In this document: positions 1-11,186 of the stretch, piece after piece
Numbering within the stretch: position 1 is the stretch's first letter
Layout of the letters: the number at the start of each line of letters is the position of its first letter
Source: Adiantum capillus-veneris
Taxonomy: Eukaryota; Streptophyta; Polypodiopsida; Polypodiales; Pteridaceae
DNA length: 64,000 nucleotides
Direction of reading: 5' to 3'
NCBI GenBank assembly: GCA_014529385.2
Contig: CM043967.1
Coordinates: 84,822,278-84,886,277 of the forward strand
The notes under the pieces: model-generated
What the model was told of the DNA's origin: nothing
Databases searched by the model: none
Seen by the model: the letters and a program-made list of their open reading frames with translations, nothing else
Program-made: the position numbers and the translations under genes

Positions 1-2
1 AA

Positions 3-2811
3 CACCTAAATGACTTTAACACAAACATAAGTCAACTTCGATCAGTGAAAATCAATTTCGATGACGAAGTGCGAGCTCTCCTTATACTATCATCTCTACC
101 GGATAGTTGGGACAGCCTTGTGATGGCTGTAAGTAATTCTATCTCTGGCACAAATACTCTTAAGTTTGATGATGTTGTGGGTGTTCTTCTAAGCGAGGAA
201 ATGCGAAGGAGAAGCACAGGAGAATCATCAAGTGCTGCACTATCAGTGGAAACAAGAGGAAGGCCTAAGGAGAGGTTCAAAAACCAAAAGGGTCGTGATC
301 GCTCAAGGCGGAGCAAGTCACGCACAAAGTCAGTTCTTGAATGTTGGAACTGCGTCAAGAAGGGCCACGTCAAGAAGGATTGCTGGTCCAAGAAGAAGAA
401 GGAGACAGAGTCTCAAGACAATAAGCCAACATCGGAGGCCAATGTGGCAAATAAAGTAGAGCAAGATGCTCTAATTCTCTCATTAGACAATGTGTCTAAT
501 TCCTGGATAGTAGATTCCGGGGCTTCATTCCATGCGACACCACACAAGCAACATTTCCAAGACTACACCAAAGGTAATTTTGGGTATGTATACTTGGGAG
601 ATGGTGAAGCTTGTGAGATTGTCGGCAAAGGTACAGTTTCTGTCAAAACTGCTAACGGAAATGAATGGAAGCTTAAAGATGTTAGGCATGTTCCTTCTCT
701 TCGCAAAAATTTGATCTCTACAGGACAATTGGACGATGAAGGTCACAACATTGCATTCGGAAACAAACGGTGGAAGATCTCAAAGGGATCTTTGGTGGTT
801 GCCAAGGGTGAAAAAGTCGGTACACTTTACTTGTGTACTGTTAGCACGCAACCTTCAGCTTGTGCAGCAACTACAGAAGTTGACAGTGTGGTGTGGCACT
901 ACCGACTTGGGCATATGAGTGCCAAAGGAATGCAAATCCTTCAAACAAAGAAGCTTCTACCAAGTTTGAAAGAAGTGGACTTAGAGTTCTGTGAAGATTG
1001 TGTTTATGGTAAACAAAAGAGGGTAAAATTTCAAAAATCAGGAAATGAAAGAAAAAATAAAAAACTTGAGTTGGTTCATTCTGATGTTTGGGGTCCTGCA
1101 AGTACACCATCACTTGGTGGCTCATTGTACTATGTAACATTCATAGACGATGCGACTAGAAAAACATGGGTTTATGTCATGAAGAATAAATCCGATGTAT
1201 TTTCCATATTTCAAAGGTGGAAAGCCTTTGTGGAGAATGAAACAGGTACCAAGGTTAAATGCCTCAGATCCGACAATGGAGGTGAATATTGCAGCCAAGA
1301 TTTTGAAAGCTTTTGTGCTAGCAATGGAATTTGGAGGCAAAGGACAACCCCAAGGACACCTCAACAAAATGGGATTTCGGAAAGGATGAACAGGACAATC
1401 ATGGAACGAGCACGAAGCATGCGGCTACATGCAGGCCTACCGCTTGAACTTTGGGCGGAAGCTGTAAGTACGTCTGTGTACTTAATCAATCGGTCACCCT
1501 CAACGGCATTGGATGGGGGAGTTCCAGAAGAGGCATGGACAGGTAAACCGGTGAATTATGCATTTCTCAAAGTGTTTGGGTGTGAGGCTTTCATGCACAT
1601 AGATAGAAGACTAAGATCAAAGTTAGATGCAAAGTCCAAAAAGTGTTTCTTCATTGGCTATGGAGAAGGAGACTTTGGGTATTGCCTATGGAATCCTGAA
1701 GATGGTAGAATCTTAAGGAGTAGGGATGTAATTTTTAACGAACAAAATATGTACAAAGATTACTTGGAAAGAAAACAAACAAAAGAAACAGGTGATGAGT
1801 ACATGGAGCTTGAGGACGGTGAAGACTCAAGGACTGCAAACGGTGACAATGTGCAACAATGTCAACCAAATGAGGAGCCTCAACCTATTCCCCGAAGATC
1901 TACAAGAGCAAGTAGACCTCCAGAAAGGTTTGTTCCTTCCTTCAACCATCTCTTGATCTCAGATTCTGGAGAGCCGGAATCATATGAAGAAGCTATGCAA
2001 CATGAATCCAAAGAAGAATGGACGAAGAGCATGCAAGTGGAGATGGACTCACTACATCGCAACCAAACATGGGAGTTGGTTGAGTTGCCTAAAGGTAAGC
2101 GGGCACTTCAAAACAAATGGGTGTACAAGCTAAAGGAAGAAGAAGGTGGGAAGAAAAGGTACAAGTCTAGGCTTGTGGTAAAAGTTTTTTCTCAAAAGAA
2201 AGGTATTGACTTCAATGAAATATTTTCTCCTGTTGTAAAAATGAACTCAATTAGGCTTGTCTTAAGCCTTGTGGCTGCTCATGATCTAAATCTCGAGCAA
2301 ATGGATGTCAATACGGCATTCCCTCACGGTGACTTAGAGGAGGAAATCTACATGCTTCAACCAAAGCGGTATGAAGTAAGAGGTAAGGAGAAAATGGTTT
2401 GCAGATTAAAGAAGAGCTTGTATGGTTTAAAGCAAGCATCAAGACAATGGTACTTGAAGTTTGATCGATGGATGTTGGATCATGGATTCACAAGATGCAA
2501 CTCGGATCACTGCGTCTACACGAAGAATTTGGGAGATGGGAAATTCATCATCCTAATGTTGTATGTTGATGACATGTTGATTGCAAGTGCTAACATGCAG
2601 GACATCAAAGACCTAAAAGAGGAGTTGTCCAAATCTTTTTCAATGAAAGATTTAGGTGCTGCAAAGAGGATACTTGGTATGAAAATATCAAGCGACAGGA
2701 CGAAGAAGACAATAAAGCTATCTCAAGAAGATTACATCAAGAAGGTACTAGAAAGGTTTGCAATGCAAAATGCAAAACCAGTTTCTACACCTTTGGCTGG
2801 TCATTTTAAAC
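3..2811 (+). pseudogene. copia Gag-Pol polyprotein, Gag to RT part, cut by a solo LTR
   Basis: This polyprotein frame would make capsid, protease, integrase and RT in the cytoplasmic particle. The frame is open from base 3; a GTG at 45 is not a real start. Counting from base 45: zinc knuckle CX2CX4HX4C near residue 100, retropepsin DSGAS near residue 157, GAG-pre-integrase with WHYRLGHMS, integrase with HSDVWGP, RSDNGGEY and the catalytic Glu in GISERMN, then RT with MDVNTAFPHGD and YVDD near residue 840. The Gag-to-RT part has no internal stop, but motif neighbours differ from the usual copia form (VVKVFS for VVKGF, TAFPHG for TAFLHG), hinting at decay. The frame runs straight into the inserted LTR and stops there. 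Confidence 0.93.
2807..2811 (+). repeat. target-site duplication, left copy (TAAAC)
   Basis: The five bases TAAAC precede the TG end of the solo LTR and recur directly after its CA end at 4419-4423. This is the normal 5-bp duplication of a gypsy insertion. Confidence 0.93.
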
Positions 2812-4418
2812 TGTCATAAAATCTAATATCTAACTAACCCAAATGATTTTCTCATATTAAATTGATCACTTAATGTGGGAGAATAAACGGGAACAAGTGT
2901 TAAGATATAGGTATGTGCTTTTAGATCTATCTCAACACGGGGCCAATGTAAAGGGGCCCAAAAGGGAGATGGTCTATCAAAGAGCAAGGCTAACCAATGG
3001 AGCATAAGACCTTAGGGTTAGCTTCATTGAAGACCTCCAATAAATGTGTGTAAAAGTCCTTTTGACCTTAAGTAAGCTAGGGCTGAGCTTGAGGTGGGAA
3101 CCCGGCCCAAGCTCGAGGTGCTTGTCCTGCTTGAGGTGTTTTTCATGCTTGAGGTGCTTGATTAAGATGCTTGAGGTGCTTGACTGGCTCCATGCTTGAG
3201 GTGCTTGACTTGTTGCATGATTAAAGTACTTGAGGTGCCTTGAGAAGCTTGCCTGAGATGCTTGTGGGAACCCCCCCTAGTTCAAGTGCTTTGTCATGCT
3301 TGGTGAGTAAGGTGCTTGATCACCTAAAAGTCAAAAGCATTCCTACAAGAGGGGGGGCGAGCCCTTTTCCTAGGGCCTAGAGAGTGAACACCCACTCACA
3401 CACACAAGGGAAGCCCATCTTGAAGAGGCAGCAAGGACACATGTCAGGCCCCTACCCATGTTACCTTCATGTGTTGCTTGAAGCCTATTGGCTAGGCTTC
3501 AAAGGGGTCCAATGATAAATTACATGAATTATCTAATTGTTTTAGCATTTATCAAGTCCTCTCTCTCAAAGGGGAAAGGGGGACACTTGTCCCAAGGCTA
3601 CCCATGTTGCTTGTAATGGCTCCTGCTTGTGATTGGCTAGGCCTGGAGGGGTCCAATGAGCTTCAGGCATGAGCTACAAGGGGGGGTCGACCCAAGCAAG
3701 CTAGGGGGGTGCCTAGGGGGTATACTCACCCACACACACTCACAAGCACTCTCATTGTGTGATATGCAAAGTGCAAGAGCTCCCTCTCGAAGCAAGTAGA
3801 GGTTGAGAGCCTACACCAACACTCTTGGCTATGGAGTGCAAATCCAACCAAGAGCCATGCTTCAATGCTTAAGCTTGCCATCTCCTTCTTCTTCATTACT
3901 ATGCTATTATGTATGCTAGCAACAAGAGTATGATAAGTGAGGAACTAATTCTTTCCCCTACGAAATGTTTCTTCTTCCTCTTCCCTACCCTCATTCCCTG
4001 CTAGCTCTCTCCACCTTCGAAGGTGTTTGAGGTCTTGGGACTGAGGCTTGGGATAGTTAAAGCTTTCTTCAAGTTTATGTTATGTTTGTGGTGCATGAAG
4101 CCTTCCATCTTCATGGCATCACCTAGGTCACAAGGAACACAAAGACTGTATTGTAACAAGTCTCTCTTTATGGGAGAAATCATAATACAAATGCCTATTG
4201 GAGGGGGGACCGGCTCCACATAAATCCGGTCCTCAATTGTTGTCATGTTCTCTAAACTCTCTCTCTTGCAAAAGTATTGTCTATGCCAAGTTAACTAATT
4301 GCTATGATTATGTTGCTATCTTCAATTATGTCTACCCGCTATGCTCACAAAATCATTTCTTGAAAGTACTCTCATTAAATTCCGCTATTCTCAAATTGAA
4401 TAGGCAAATTCCATTACA
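2812..4418 (+). repeat. solo LTR of the gypsy family seen at 28737-37543
   Basis: About 1.6 kb beginning TGTCATAAAA and ending CCATTACA, nearly identical to the two LTRs of the full element at 28737 and 35919. TAAAC flanks both sides and no internal region is present, so this is a solo LTR left by LTR-LTR recombination. It has one ~18-bp unit fewer in the internal GCTTGAGGT array than the other two copies. Short ORFs inside it (for example near 4001-4246) also occur in the other LTR copies and are not genes. Confidence 0.95.
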
Positions 4419-4423
4419 TAAAC

Positions 4424-5136
4424 TAACGAAGGATATGTGTCCAAAGACACAAGAGGAGATAGCCTATATGTCTAAAGTTCCATATGCTGCAGCGGTAGGT
4501 TCTCTAATGTATGCTATGGTCTGGACAAGGCCAGACATTGCACATGCAGTGGGAGTTGTGAGTAGGTTCATGGACAACCCAGGTAAAGAGCATTGGCAAG
4601 CTGTGAAGTGGATACTTAGGTATCTAAAAGGGACAACAACAAATGCTTTGTATTTTGGAGGAACTGATATTTTTCTAGAAGGGTATGCTGATGCAGATAT
4701 GGCTGGTGACAAAGATACTCGAAGGAGCACTACTGGCTATGTGTTCACGGTTGGAGGCACAGCAGTAAGCTGGGATTCAAAGCTGCAGAAAGTGGTTTCA
4801 CTTTCTACCACGGAAGCAGAGTATGTAGCAATGACGGAGGCAAACAAAGAAATTCTGTGGCTTCACAGATTCTTAGAAGAGCTTGGATTCAAACAAGACA
4901 ATTGTGTCTTGTACAATGATAGCCAAAGCGCTATCCATCTTGCGAAGAACTCAGCCTTTCATTCAAGGACAAAGCACATTGAGGTGAGATATCACTTCAT
5001 ACGCACTCTTTTGGAAGAGGGACAGCTAAAGCTAGGAAAGGTGCATACAAGTGAAAATCCTGCAGACATGTTTACAAAGGTGGTCAACAAGGAGAAGTTG
5101 AGCTTTTGCTCATCTTCAATCGGCATTCAAGGATAA
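4424..5136 (+). pseudogene. copia polyprotein, RNase H part (right of the solo LTR)
   Basis: This is the C-terminal continuation of the copia polyprotein. If the LTR and one TAAAC copy are ignored, the frame before 2811 continues here without a shift. RNase H signatures are present: the first Asp in YADADMAGD, Glu in TTEAEY and Asp in NDSQSA, followed by the terminal HIEVRYHFIR block typical of copia. The frame ends with TAA just before the polypurine tract. An apparent upstream start at 4198 lies inside the inserted LTR and is accidental. Confidence 0.92.
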
Positions 5137-5185
5137 GAAGCCAGAATGGAAAGCAGTCACAGGTTTGGTTTGGAGATCAGTCTCC

Positions 5186-5196
5186 AAGTGGGAGAT
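5186..5196 (+). promoter_or_regulatory. copia polypurine tract
   Basis: The purine-rich AAGTGGGAGAT lies immediately before the TGTTA start of the 3' LTR, where plus-strand DNA synthesis is primed. This is the usual copia context of a Gly-Gly-Arg-rich run just before the LTR. Confidence 0.8.
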
Positions 5197-6013
5197 TGTT
5201 AAGTATGGAGCCTGATTTACCCTTGTAATTTTCTGCGGTAAAAGCGCACATTTGTAAGGCCCCCATTATGAGGAGAAGCCATCGTGCATGAAGGAAAATC
5301 ACTCACCGGAAACCAAAATTTTCATGGACAAGAATCAGGGGCAACTTTAAAGGCCTCGGGGGCGGAGGCCCCCGAGACTTTTTTCGCCGGAATATTATGG
5401 CCGGACGGCGGCCGGAAAGTGGTCGGAAAACAACCGGTCGGTTGGTCGGTGGCCGATAGTCAATGGCCGATGGCCGGTGGTCGGAAGTCAATGGCTGGTG
5501 GCCGGTGGTCGGAAGTCAATGGCCGGTGGCCGGTGGCCGAATTCAATGGCCGGTGGCCGAACTCAAAAGCGGACTTGTCTTCTCAAGGGCGGACACACAT
5601 GGGCGGATTGGAGGGTCCAATTTGGACTTATTCGCACAAGGGCGGCTACACATGGCTGTCTCTCATAAGAGAGGGCAGCCCTTTTGGCCTATAAAAGGAG
5701 GCCATTTCTACACACATTTGATAGTGTGTGAAGTTGATGCAACAAGGTGAGTGTGAGGTGGTGAGAGTGAAGCAAGGCGGGAGCTCCATTAAGGGTATAA
5801 TCCCTTTGTAAACTACTTCTTGTTTTGAAGTACTAAAGCCATTGAGTGGCTGCTTTCCCGTGGACGTAGCCCACATTGGGTGAACCACGTATATCGTGTG
5901 TACTCTCTCTCTCTCTCTCTCTCTCTACTCTATAATCTCGTGTATATAAATCTGTCTCTCTCCATTAAGTAATCTACTCAATTATCTATTTAGCTACGTC
6001 TTATTTCCTAACA
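5197..6013 (+). repeat. copia 3' LTR
   Basis: About 817 bp with inverted ends TGTTA...TAACA. The middle (5452-5565) is a CpG-rich tandem array of a roughly 25-30 bp unit based on GGCCGGTGG and GGAAGTCAATGG. A TATA box lies at 5690-5698, and a short (CT)n run sits near 5905-5926. The 5' LTR is outside the window, so its age cannot be judged. Confidence 0.85.
5690..5698 (+). promoter_or_regulatory. TATA box of the copia LTR
   Basis: TATAAAAGG sits in the central LTR downstream of the GGCCGG-rich array. It is a good plant TATA consensus and the likely core promoter. Transcription would be expected to begin about 25-35 bases downstream. Confidence 0.6.
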
Positions 6014-6364
6014 TCAATTCCCCTTAATGGAGTGCATTTCTGTTCTTTGCATTTGAGACTTAGAATTTTGGACAAGTTGCTAATGATCCACATAAAATTT
6101 GGACAAGTTGCTAATGCTCCACATAAACTATGCATGGAACATGGAGCCAGAGTTGCGCCAAGAGGAGTGCCTTTGGGCACTTGAAATGACTTTTTCATCG
6201 ATGGGGCTTCACTCCGGTGCAGTAATCCTCTCAAAGGACCACAAAAACCCATCAACCACACAAGAAAACCCTTATAAGATATGTATGGGTGGGTAAAGGC
6301 AAGACACTTTCTTTCAAGCTACGGTTAGGTGCAAATCCATACTCCTTTTTAGATATGGAAGGAG

Positions 6365-6817
6365 GTGTGTGACATAACAACTTGCCTTGGCAATGAGGTA
6401 GCACTAGGGCTGAAGAGAGCGCATGTGTGGGGAGCATGCGATGAGATGATGAGTCTCCTTGAGTGGTTGTACCTTAGAGAAGATGAGATACAATCAATAG
6501 AGTTGTCTATTAATAAATTCACAAAGCTAATGGTCAATGAATGGGGCAAAACCCAAATCACACATTACATGCATATCTTGTTTGCCCACGGTCCATACTT
6601 TCTTGATGAGTATGAATCCCTTGCACTCTAGAGCAATCAAGGGATGGAAAGGTCACACTATCAGACAAAGGCTATCTATTTTAAGAACACTCAGCATGGT
6701 GGTGGCAAGATCCATAGCAACGCGTTTCATGAGATGTTAAATTGGTTCTACCGTGCACTAATTGATAGGAAGAAGAAAAGGGCATGGGGCACTTGTCTCT
6801 TAGGCGCCATATTGTGA
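6365..6817 (+). pseudogene. unidentified relic ORF, one in-frame TAG
   Basis: I do not recognise this family. One frame of about 150 codons is interrupted by a single TAG (6629-6631, where TGG would read Trp). The protein is rich in aromatic residues and His, with segments such as HYMHILFAHGPYFLDEY before the stop, then NQGMERSHYQ, KNTQHGGGKIHSN and MLNWFYRALI after it. The conserved-looking GGG turn and the density of His, Tyr and Trp suggest a once real globular domain rather than chance. Its setting among transposons makes a transposon-encoded or plant-expanded family likely, but no function can be assigned. Confidence 0.45.
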
Positions 6818-7078
6818 AAGTGGTGAGTGTTTTCCAGCGAACATAAAGATACCATGGGTCGCACACAAGAGAGCCTCGGCATGGAGGAGAAGTCGGCAAA
6901 GAGTACGACACGTGTGGCTTCTCATGCAGCAACAATTGTAATTTCCACTTTTGGGAGCATATAATGATAAATTGTAATTTCCACTTTTTGGAGCATATTA
7001 ATGATAATTATAATTTATTAAAAAGTTGGGCCCTATAAATATCAAAGTGAGTTTTTAAAGACTTTTATAACTTTGTGA

Positions 7079-7080
<2 letters not shown>

Positions 7081-7112
<32 letters not shown>
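7081..7112. repeat. (CT)n microsatellite
   Basis: About 16 CT units close to the left edge of the gag-only element. Ordinary. Confidence 0.85.
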
Positions 7113-7117
<5 letters not shown>

Positions 7118-7607
7118 CTCCTCCCTAGTCCACCTCCCATCGATGGAAACTATAAGGTTTCCACCTTTCTAGCTGCAGAGGGATGAACTCAAAATTTTAG
7201 GGGAAAGCATTGGACTTAGAAACATGTAAAACACTATTTCAAAAGCAATTAAAAATGGTATTTTTGGAATCTTAAGCACAACAAACCCCGAGTTAGTTTT
7301 CAAATTTAAATTCGGACAAAAACAGACCCCGCTAGTCCTTCCGAAAGATTCAATGTAAATTAAATTATTAAGAAAAATTGAATGGTTGCAGTAATCATTT
7401 AAGCATAGACTTTACTAAAGGCCTCCCAGATATTTAGATATTTACCAGATATTTATCAATTAAGAAAAAATAGGTAATGGGAGGGGTCATCACTGACCTG
7501 CCAGGGACATAATTAGTAGCAGGGGACGCCATCTTGAGCCTGGGGATTGCTTGAGCTGCAAGCAACTGCCTTTTTCAGCCTATGAGAGCTTATGAGTGCC
7601 AGAAACC

Positions 7608-7616
7608 TATGAATAG
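7608..7616 (+). promoter_or_regulatory. mutated TATA box in the 5' LTR
   Basis: The 5' LTR reads TATGAATAG before GGGCCCC. The equivalent place in the 3' LTR (13450-13458) reads TATAAATAG, a proper TATA box. The A-to-G change would weaken the promoter that should drive the element. Confidence 0.5.
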
Positions 7617-7999
7617 GGCCCCTTGCTTCACAAACTAAAACTAACTCAGAGTCCTGGCAAATTCTCTCTCATCTAGAGGGATCTCTACTCAAAAATCACT
7701 AGAGAGCAAAGCTCTAGTTGGTTAATCAACAGTAATTAGCACTAACCTTTTTAATTAGCAGAACTATGTTAATCTATTTACATTGTCTTAATTAATTCAA
7801 TCAATTAAGAAGATTAAACTATTTATATTCTAAAATTCTCTCCTAATTCAAAATTCTCTGCTGATTATTGAGATTAAGCTTAGGAATACTAAGCTAAGTA
7901 ATTATTATATTATATTAGGATTGAAATTACTCATTTAAACCATAAATTAATGATAATTATACTAATTAAATTTAGCTTAAGATCAGATAACTATTAGAG

Positions 8000-9430
8000 C
8001 TGTGTTAGACTGTCATTATGCTAGAAAAATTATCTTTTAATTTTTTGAGTAACTTTTGTAATTATTTAAGCAGAATTACACTGTTTCTAAGGAAAACGTA
8101 AAGAGGAAAATGATCAAATTAATCCAAAAAGCTTTGAGATAATTATCAAAGGTAAAATACATCTTATGAAATCCATGATAATTATCTTAAAGTTAGATAA
8201 TTAGTCTAACTAATTATCTTAGCAAAAAACACTGTTTTTAAGGGAAAATTAAAGGGAGAAAATAGCAAACTAATTCAAAAAGCTTTGAGATAATTACCAC
8301 AGGTGAAACTCATCTTAAGAAACCCGTGATAGTTATCTTAACCTCAAATAATTAGTTTAACTAATTTTCTCAACAGAAAAACATTGTTTTTTAGGGAAAA
8401 TAAAAGGGGGAAAATAGCAAATTAATACAAAAAGCTTTGAGAAAAATATCCGAGGTAAAACACAACTTAAAAAACCCGTGATAATTATGTTAACCACAAA
8501 AAATTTCTTACGTAATTATCTTAGTATAAAAACTCTATTTTTAAGAGAAAATAAAAAGGGGAAAATAGTAAATTAATCCAAAAATATTTGAGATAATTAT
8601 CAGAGATAAAATACAAATTAAAAAACCCATGAGAATTATCTTAATTATAGATAATTAGTTTACCCAATTATCTTAGTAGAAAAACACTATTTTTAAGCAA
8701 AAAGTAAAGCGAGAAATTAGCAAATTTAATTAAAAAGCTTTAAGATAAATTTCAAAGTTAAAATACATCTTAAGAAACCCTTGATAATTATCTTAACTAT
8801 AGATAATTAGTTTAGTTAATTATCTCAGAAGAAAAATATTGTATTTAAGAAAAAATTAAAAGGGGAAAATAGCAAATTCAACTAAAAAGCTTTGGGATAA
8901 TTACATCTTAAGAAACCCATGATAATTATCTTAACTATAGATAATTAGTTTAACTAATTATCTCCGTAAAAAAACACTATTTTTAAGGAAAAAGTAATGG
9001 GACTTAAAAGCTTTGAGATCATTTTTCAGAGTTAAAACACATCTTAAGAAACCCATGATAATTAGCTTAACCACAAGTAATTAGTTTAGCTAATTATCTT
9101 AGGAAAAAAACACTGATTTTAAGAAAAAATTAAAGGGGGAAATTAATAAATCATGCTATATGATTACATGCTATTTATCAAAGTTAGAATACATGATAAA
9201 AGAGCCGTGATAATTATGTCAAGGTTAGAAAATTAGTGTAGATATTTATTTGAGTCAAATTATACTATTTTTAGATAAAAAAGTAAATGAGGAAATTAGT
9301 AAATCATGCTATATGATTACATGCTATTTATCACATTTAGATTACATGATAAAAAGATCGTGATAATTATATCAAGGCTAGAAAGTTAGTATATATATTT
9401 ATCTAAGTCAAATTATACTAATTTTAGCTG
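8000..9430 (+). repeat. AT-rich palindromic tandem array in the 5' LTR
   Basis: About eight to nine imperfect units of 130-150 bp. Each has AAAAGCTTTGAGATAATTA, a GTGATAATTATCTTAA block, and a short palindrome of the type GATAATTAG...CTAATTATC, followed by an A-rich AGAAAAACACTGTTTTTAAG stretch. The last two units (9150-9420) belong to a variant with CATGCTATATGATTACATG. The palindrome recurs once per unit, so it is a designed feature of the repeat. Confidence 0.8.
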
Positions 9431-10368
9431 AAAATTAAAGATGAAAATTAAATAATTGATTTGAGAAATTAGAATATAATTACCGGAGGTCACCAACATG
9501 CCTATCTACTTGTGATAATTATACCATATTTAATTAATGAGTTTATAAATTTATAATTGACCAAAATTCCTATTTTTAGCAAAAGATTAATTAAAATAAA
9601 TAGACTTTGCGATTGAAAGTTTTTATGAAAATTATAGTAAATGTAAACTTAGTTGAAGAAATGAAATCTTTAAGAGAAAATAAATAGAAATAATATTAAG
9701 CTCAAAATAAGTAGATTCAAAGCTTAAAATTCGATGGAGAAATTAGGAAAAAGATATATATAATGTTTTGATTGACAGTACCCTGTTTTAAGTTTAAAGA
9801 TGTTTGTTTTCTAAAAGAATGCTTTCAATGTTGTCTTTAATAATTGATTGAAGGAATTATTGTGATGAAAAGTTAAAAGAAATTATTATTTTAAGTGTTA
9901 AAACAATGTGATAGTAATTAGAAAATAAATGAATCATGTGTGAGTGCGGGGTGGTAAGTGGGGATTGACTAAGGTTGTCAATCATGGACGGGTGGACCTA
10001 ATTAGTCAGGTAACTATCCATCCCTGCACACTAAAACGTTTAGAAAACTTCTTCACTTGGAAGAGGAGTCCACCAGCGGCTGTGCCCTCACATCTGCTAG
10101 GGGGAAAAAAGCGTTAATTGAGGATACCTTAGCTCAACTTGTGGAAGTTATAGGGCCAAAATAGTTTTGGACTTTTAAAATGTTGTCCCGTTTTTGCTGC
10201 GAGACAGGACTAGGTCTTCTTCTAAGGTTATAGACCCAAGCCATTGTCAATGGTAAAGGTCTATTCCTTGGATTTTTATTGTTTAAAGACTCTCATTTTT
10301 ATCAGACCTAGATACCTATCAAGGATCCCATCGCGATCTTGGTATTGGCAGGCTGGGAATCTCACAAG

Positions 10369-10380
10369 TGGTATCAGAGC
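10369..10380 (+). promoter_or_regulatory. primer-binding site of the gag-only element
   Basis: TGGTATCAGAGC, two bases after the 5' LTR end, is the common plant primer-binding site complementary to the 3' end of initiator-Met tRNA. The same 12-mer primes the gypsy element at 30364. Confidence 0.88.
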
Positions 10381-11186
10381 GTGTGTTGATTAAAGTCTTG
10401 GACCTAGAAAAAAGTTTAAGGTGTTTGGTTGAAATAAGTGATCTTTGACAAATTGAATTAAAGATGTATTTAATTGAAAAGAGGGAGAGAAAGAAAGAGA
10501 GAGAATTATCCCGATCTTTGCAGGAAAATTTTCATCAAGACTACTGCAAATCCATGGATTTCAACACTAGGTTTATGAGAGCTTGCCTATCCCGACACTA
10601 TTCAATACGAAAAAGCATGATGAAATGACTAGATAAGAGATTTTCTCCTTCCACTTGAAGGATCAGCTGGTCAGGATCAGCTGGTGGAATTTTCTTCATT
10701 GATGCGGGAGAGTTAGAAGGTTTAGAACTAAATATGAAGAGACTCAAATGGTCGAAGATCTTCAAGTGATTGAATTATACTTTTTCATTGGAACAGAGAA
10801 TCCAGAGGAAACCCTTGTAAGAGATGATGTCCAAGTATCACAAAATTAGTGGGTGTTTGATCAGGTGTCTAAAGTAATCTACCCAGGTAGAATTAGGCCC
10901 ATAGGTATAGGCCCTAGTTTTAATTGACCAAAAGATGTTGTATACTTTGATCCTATATCTGATCCACCCAAAATCCACAAGATTCTAGTATAGGATTGTC
11001 ATAGCCTTTTGTACATAGTAGGATCTTCAGGGATTGTATTAACTCTTGTACATACTATGGTTCTCATGGGTATGCTATAAGCAATTTTGTTTATGGCTTG
11101 GCAATTGTTTTCATCTTGTGTGCAAATAAGTTAAAAGCATAAGTAAGAGAGATTTCATTTGGTACTAAATTCCACTAATTTAATCT
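10381..11186 (+). other. leader of the gag-only element
   Basis: About 0.8 kb between the primer site and the first recognisable Gag codons. It is purine-rich in places (GAGAGAAAGAAAGAGAG near 10485), carries many stops in all frames, and shows no domain. It probably holds the untranslated leader and packaging region. Confidence 0.5.

Larger units (their letters stand above)
1..6013 (+). mobile_element. Ty1/copia LTR retrotransposon, left end outside window
   Basis: The gag reading frame is already open at base 3, so the 5' LTR and the start of gag lie left of the window. Domain order is Gag, zinc knuckle, protease, integrase, reverse transcriptase, RNase H, which is the copia order and resembles the Tnt1-type family. 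A polypurine tract and a 3' LTR with TGTTA...TAACA ends close the element. A solo gypsy LTR at 2812-4418 splits the RT/RNase H part. The left target-site copy cannot be seen, so the TCAAT after the LTR is only a possible duplication. Confidence 0.95.
6014..7150. other. spacer between copia LTR and gag-only element
   Basis: Contains the unidentified relic frame at 6365-6817 and a (CT)n microsatellite at about 7081-7112. A second short frame (6099-6296) is in another phase and may be part of the same decayed gene. Together with the DNA after 15634, this was one continuous stretch before the gag-only element inserted. Confidence 0.6.
7151..10366 (+). repeat. 5' LTR of the gag-only element
   Basis: About 3.2 kb, aligning with 12967-15634 at both ends. 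It starts TATAAGG where the 3' copy has TGTGAGG, so the terminal TG is mutated, and it ends CTCACA. Roughly 8000-9430 is an AT-rich tandem array of a 130-150 bp unit. The last ~900 bp carry a moderately GC-rich block shared with the 3' copy. The DNA is non-coding throughout. Confidence 0.85.

Noticed and set aside
4001-4246. Short ORFs repeated at 4001, 29945 and 37126 (and 4023, 29967, 37148)
   Set aside because: They lie inside the three LTR copies of the gypsy family, so their conservation is repeat identity, not coding.
4198-4418. Apparent start of the 312-codon ORF ending at 5136
   Set aside because: The first ~75 codons are LTR sequence running by chance into the copia RNase H frame.
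8000-9430. CRISPR-like array
   Set aside because: Units are AT-rich, 130-150 bp, imperfect, without constant repeats and variable spacers, and lie in a plant LTR.
10369-10380. Possible functional tRNA signal
   Set aside because: It is the 12-mer retrotransposon primer site, not a tRNA gene.
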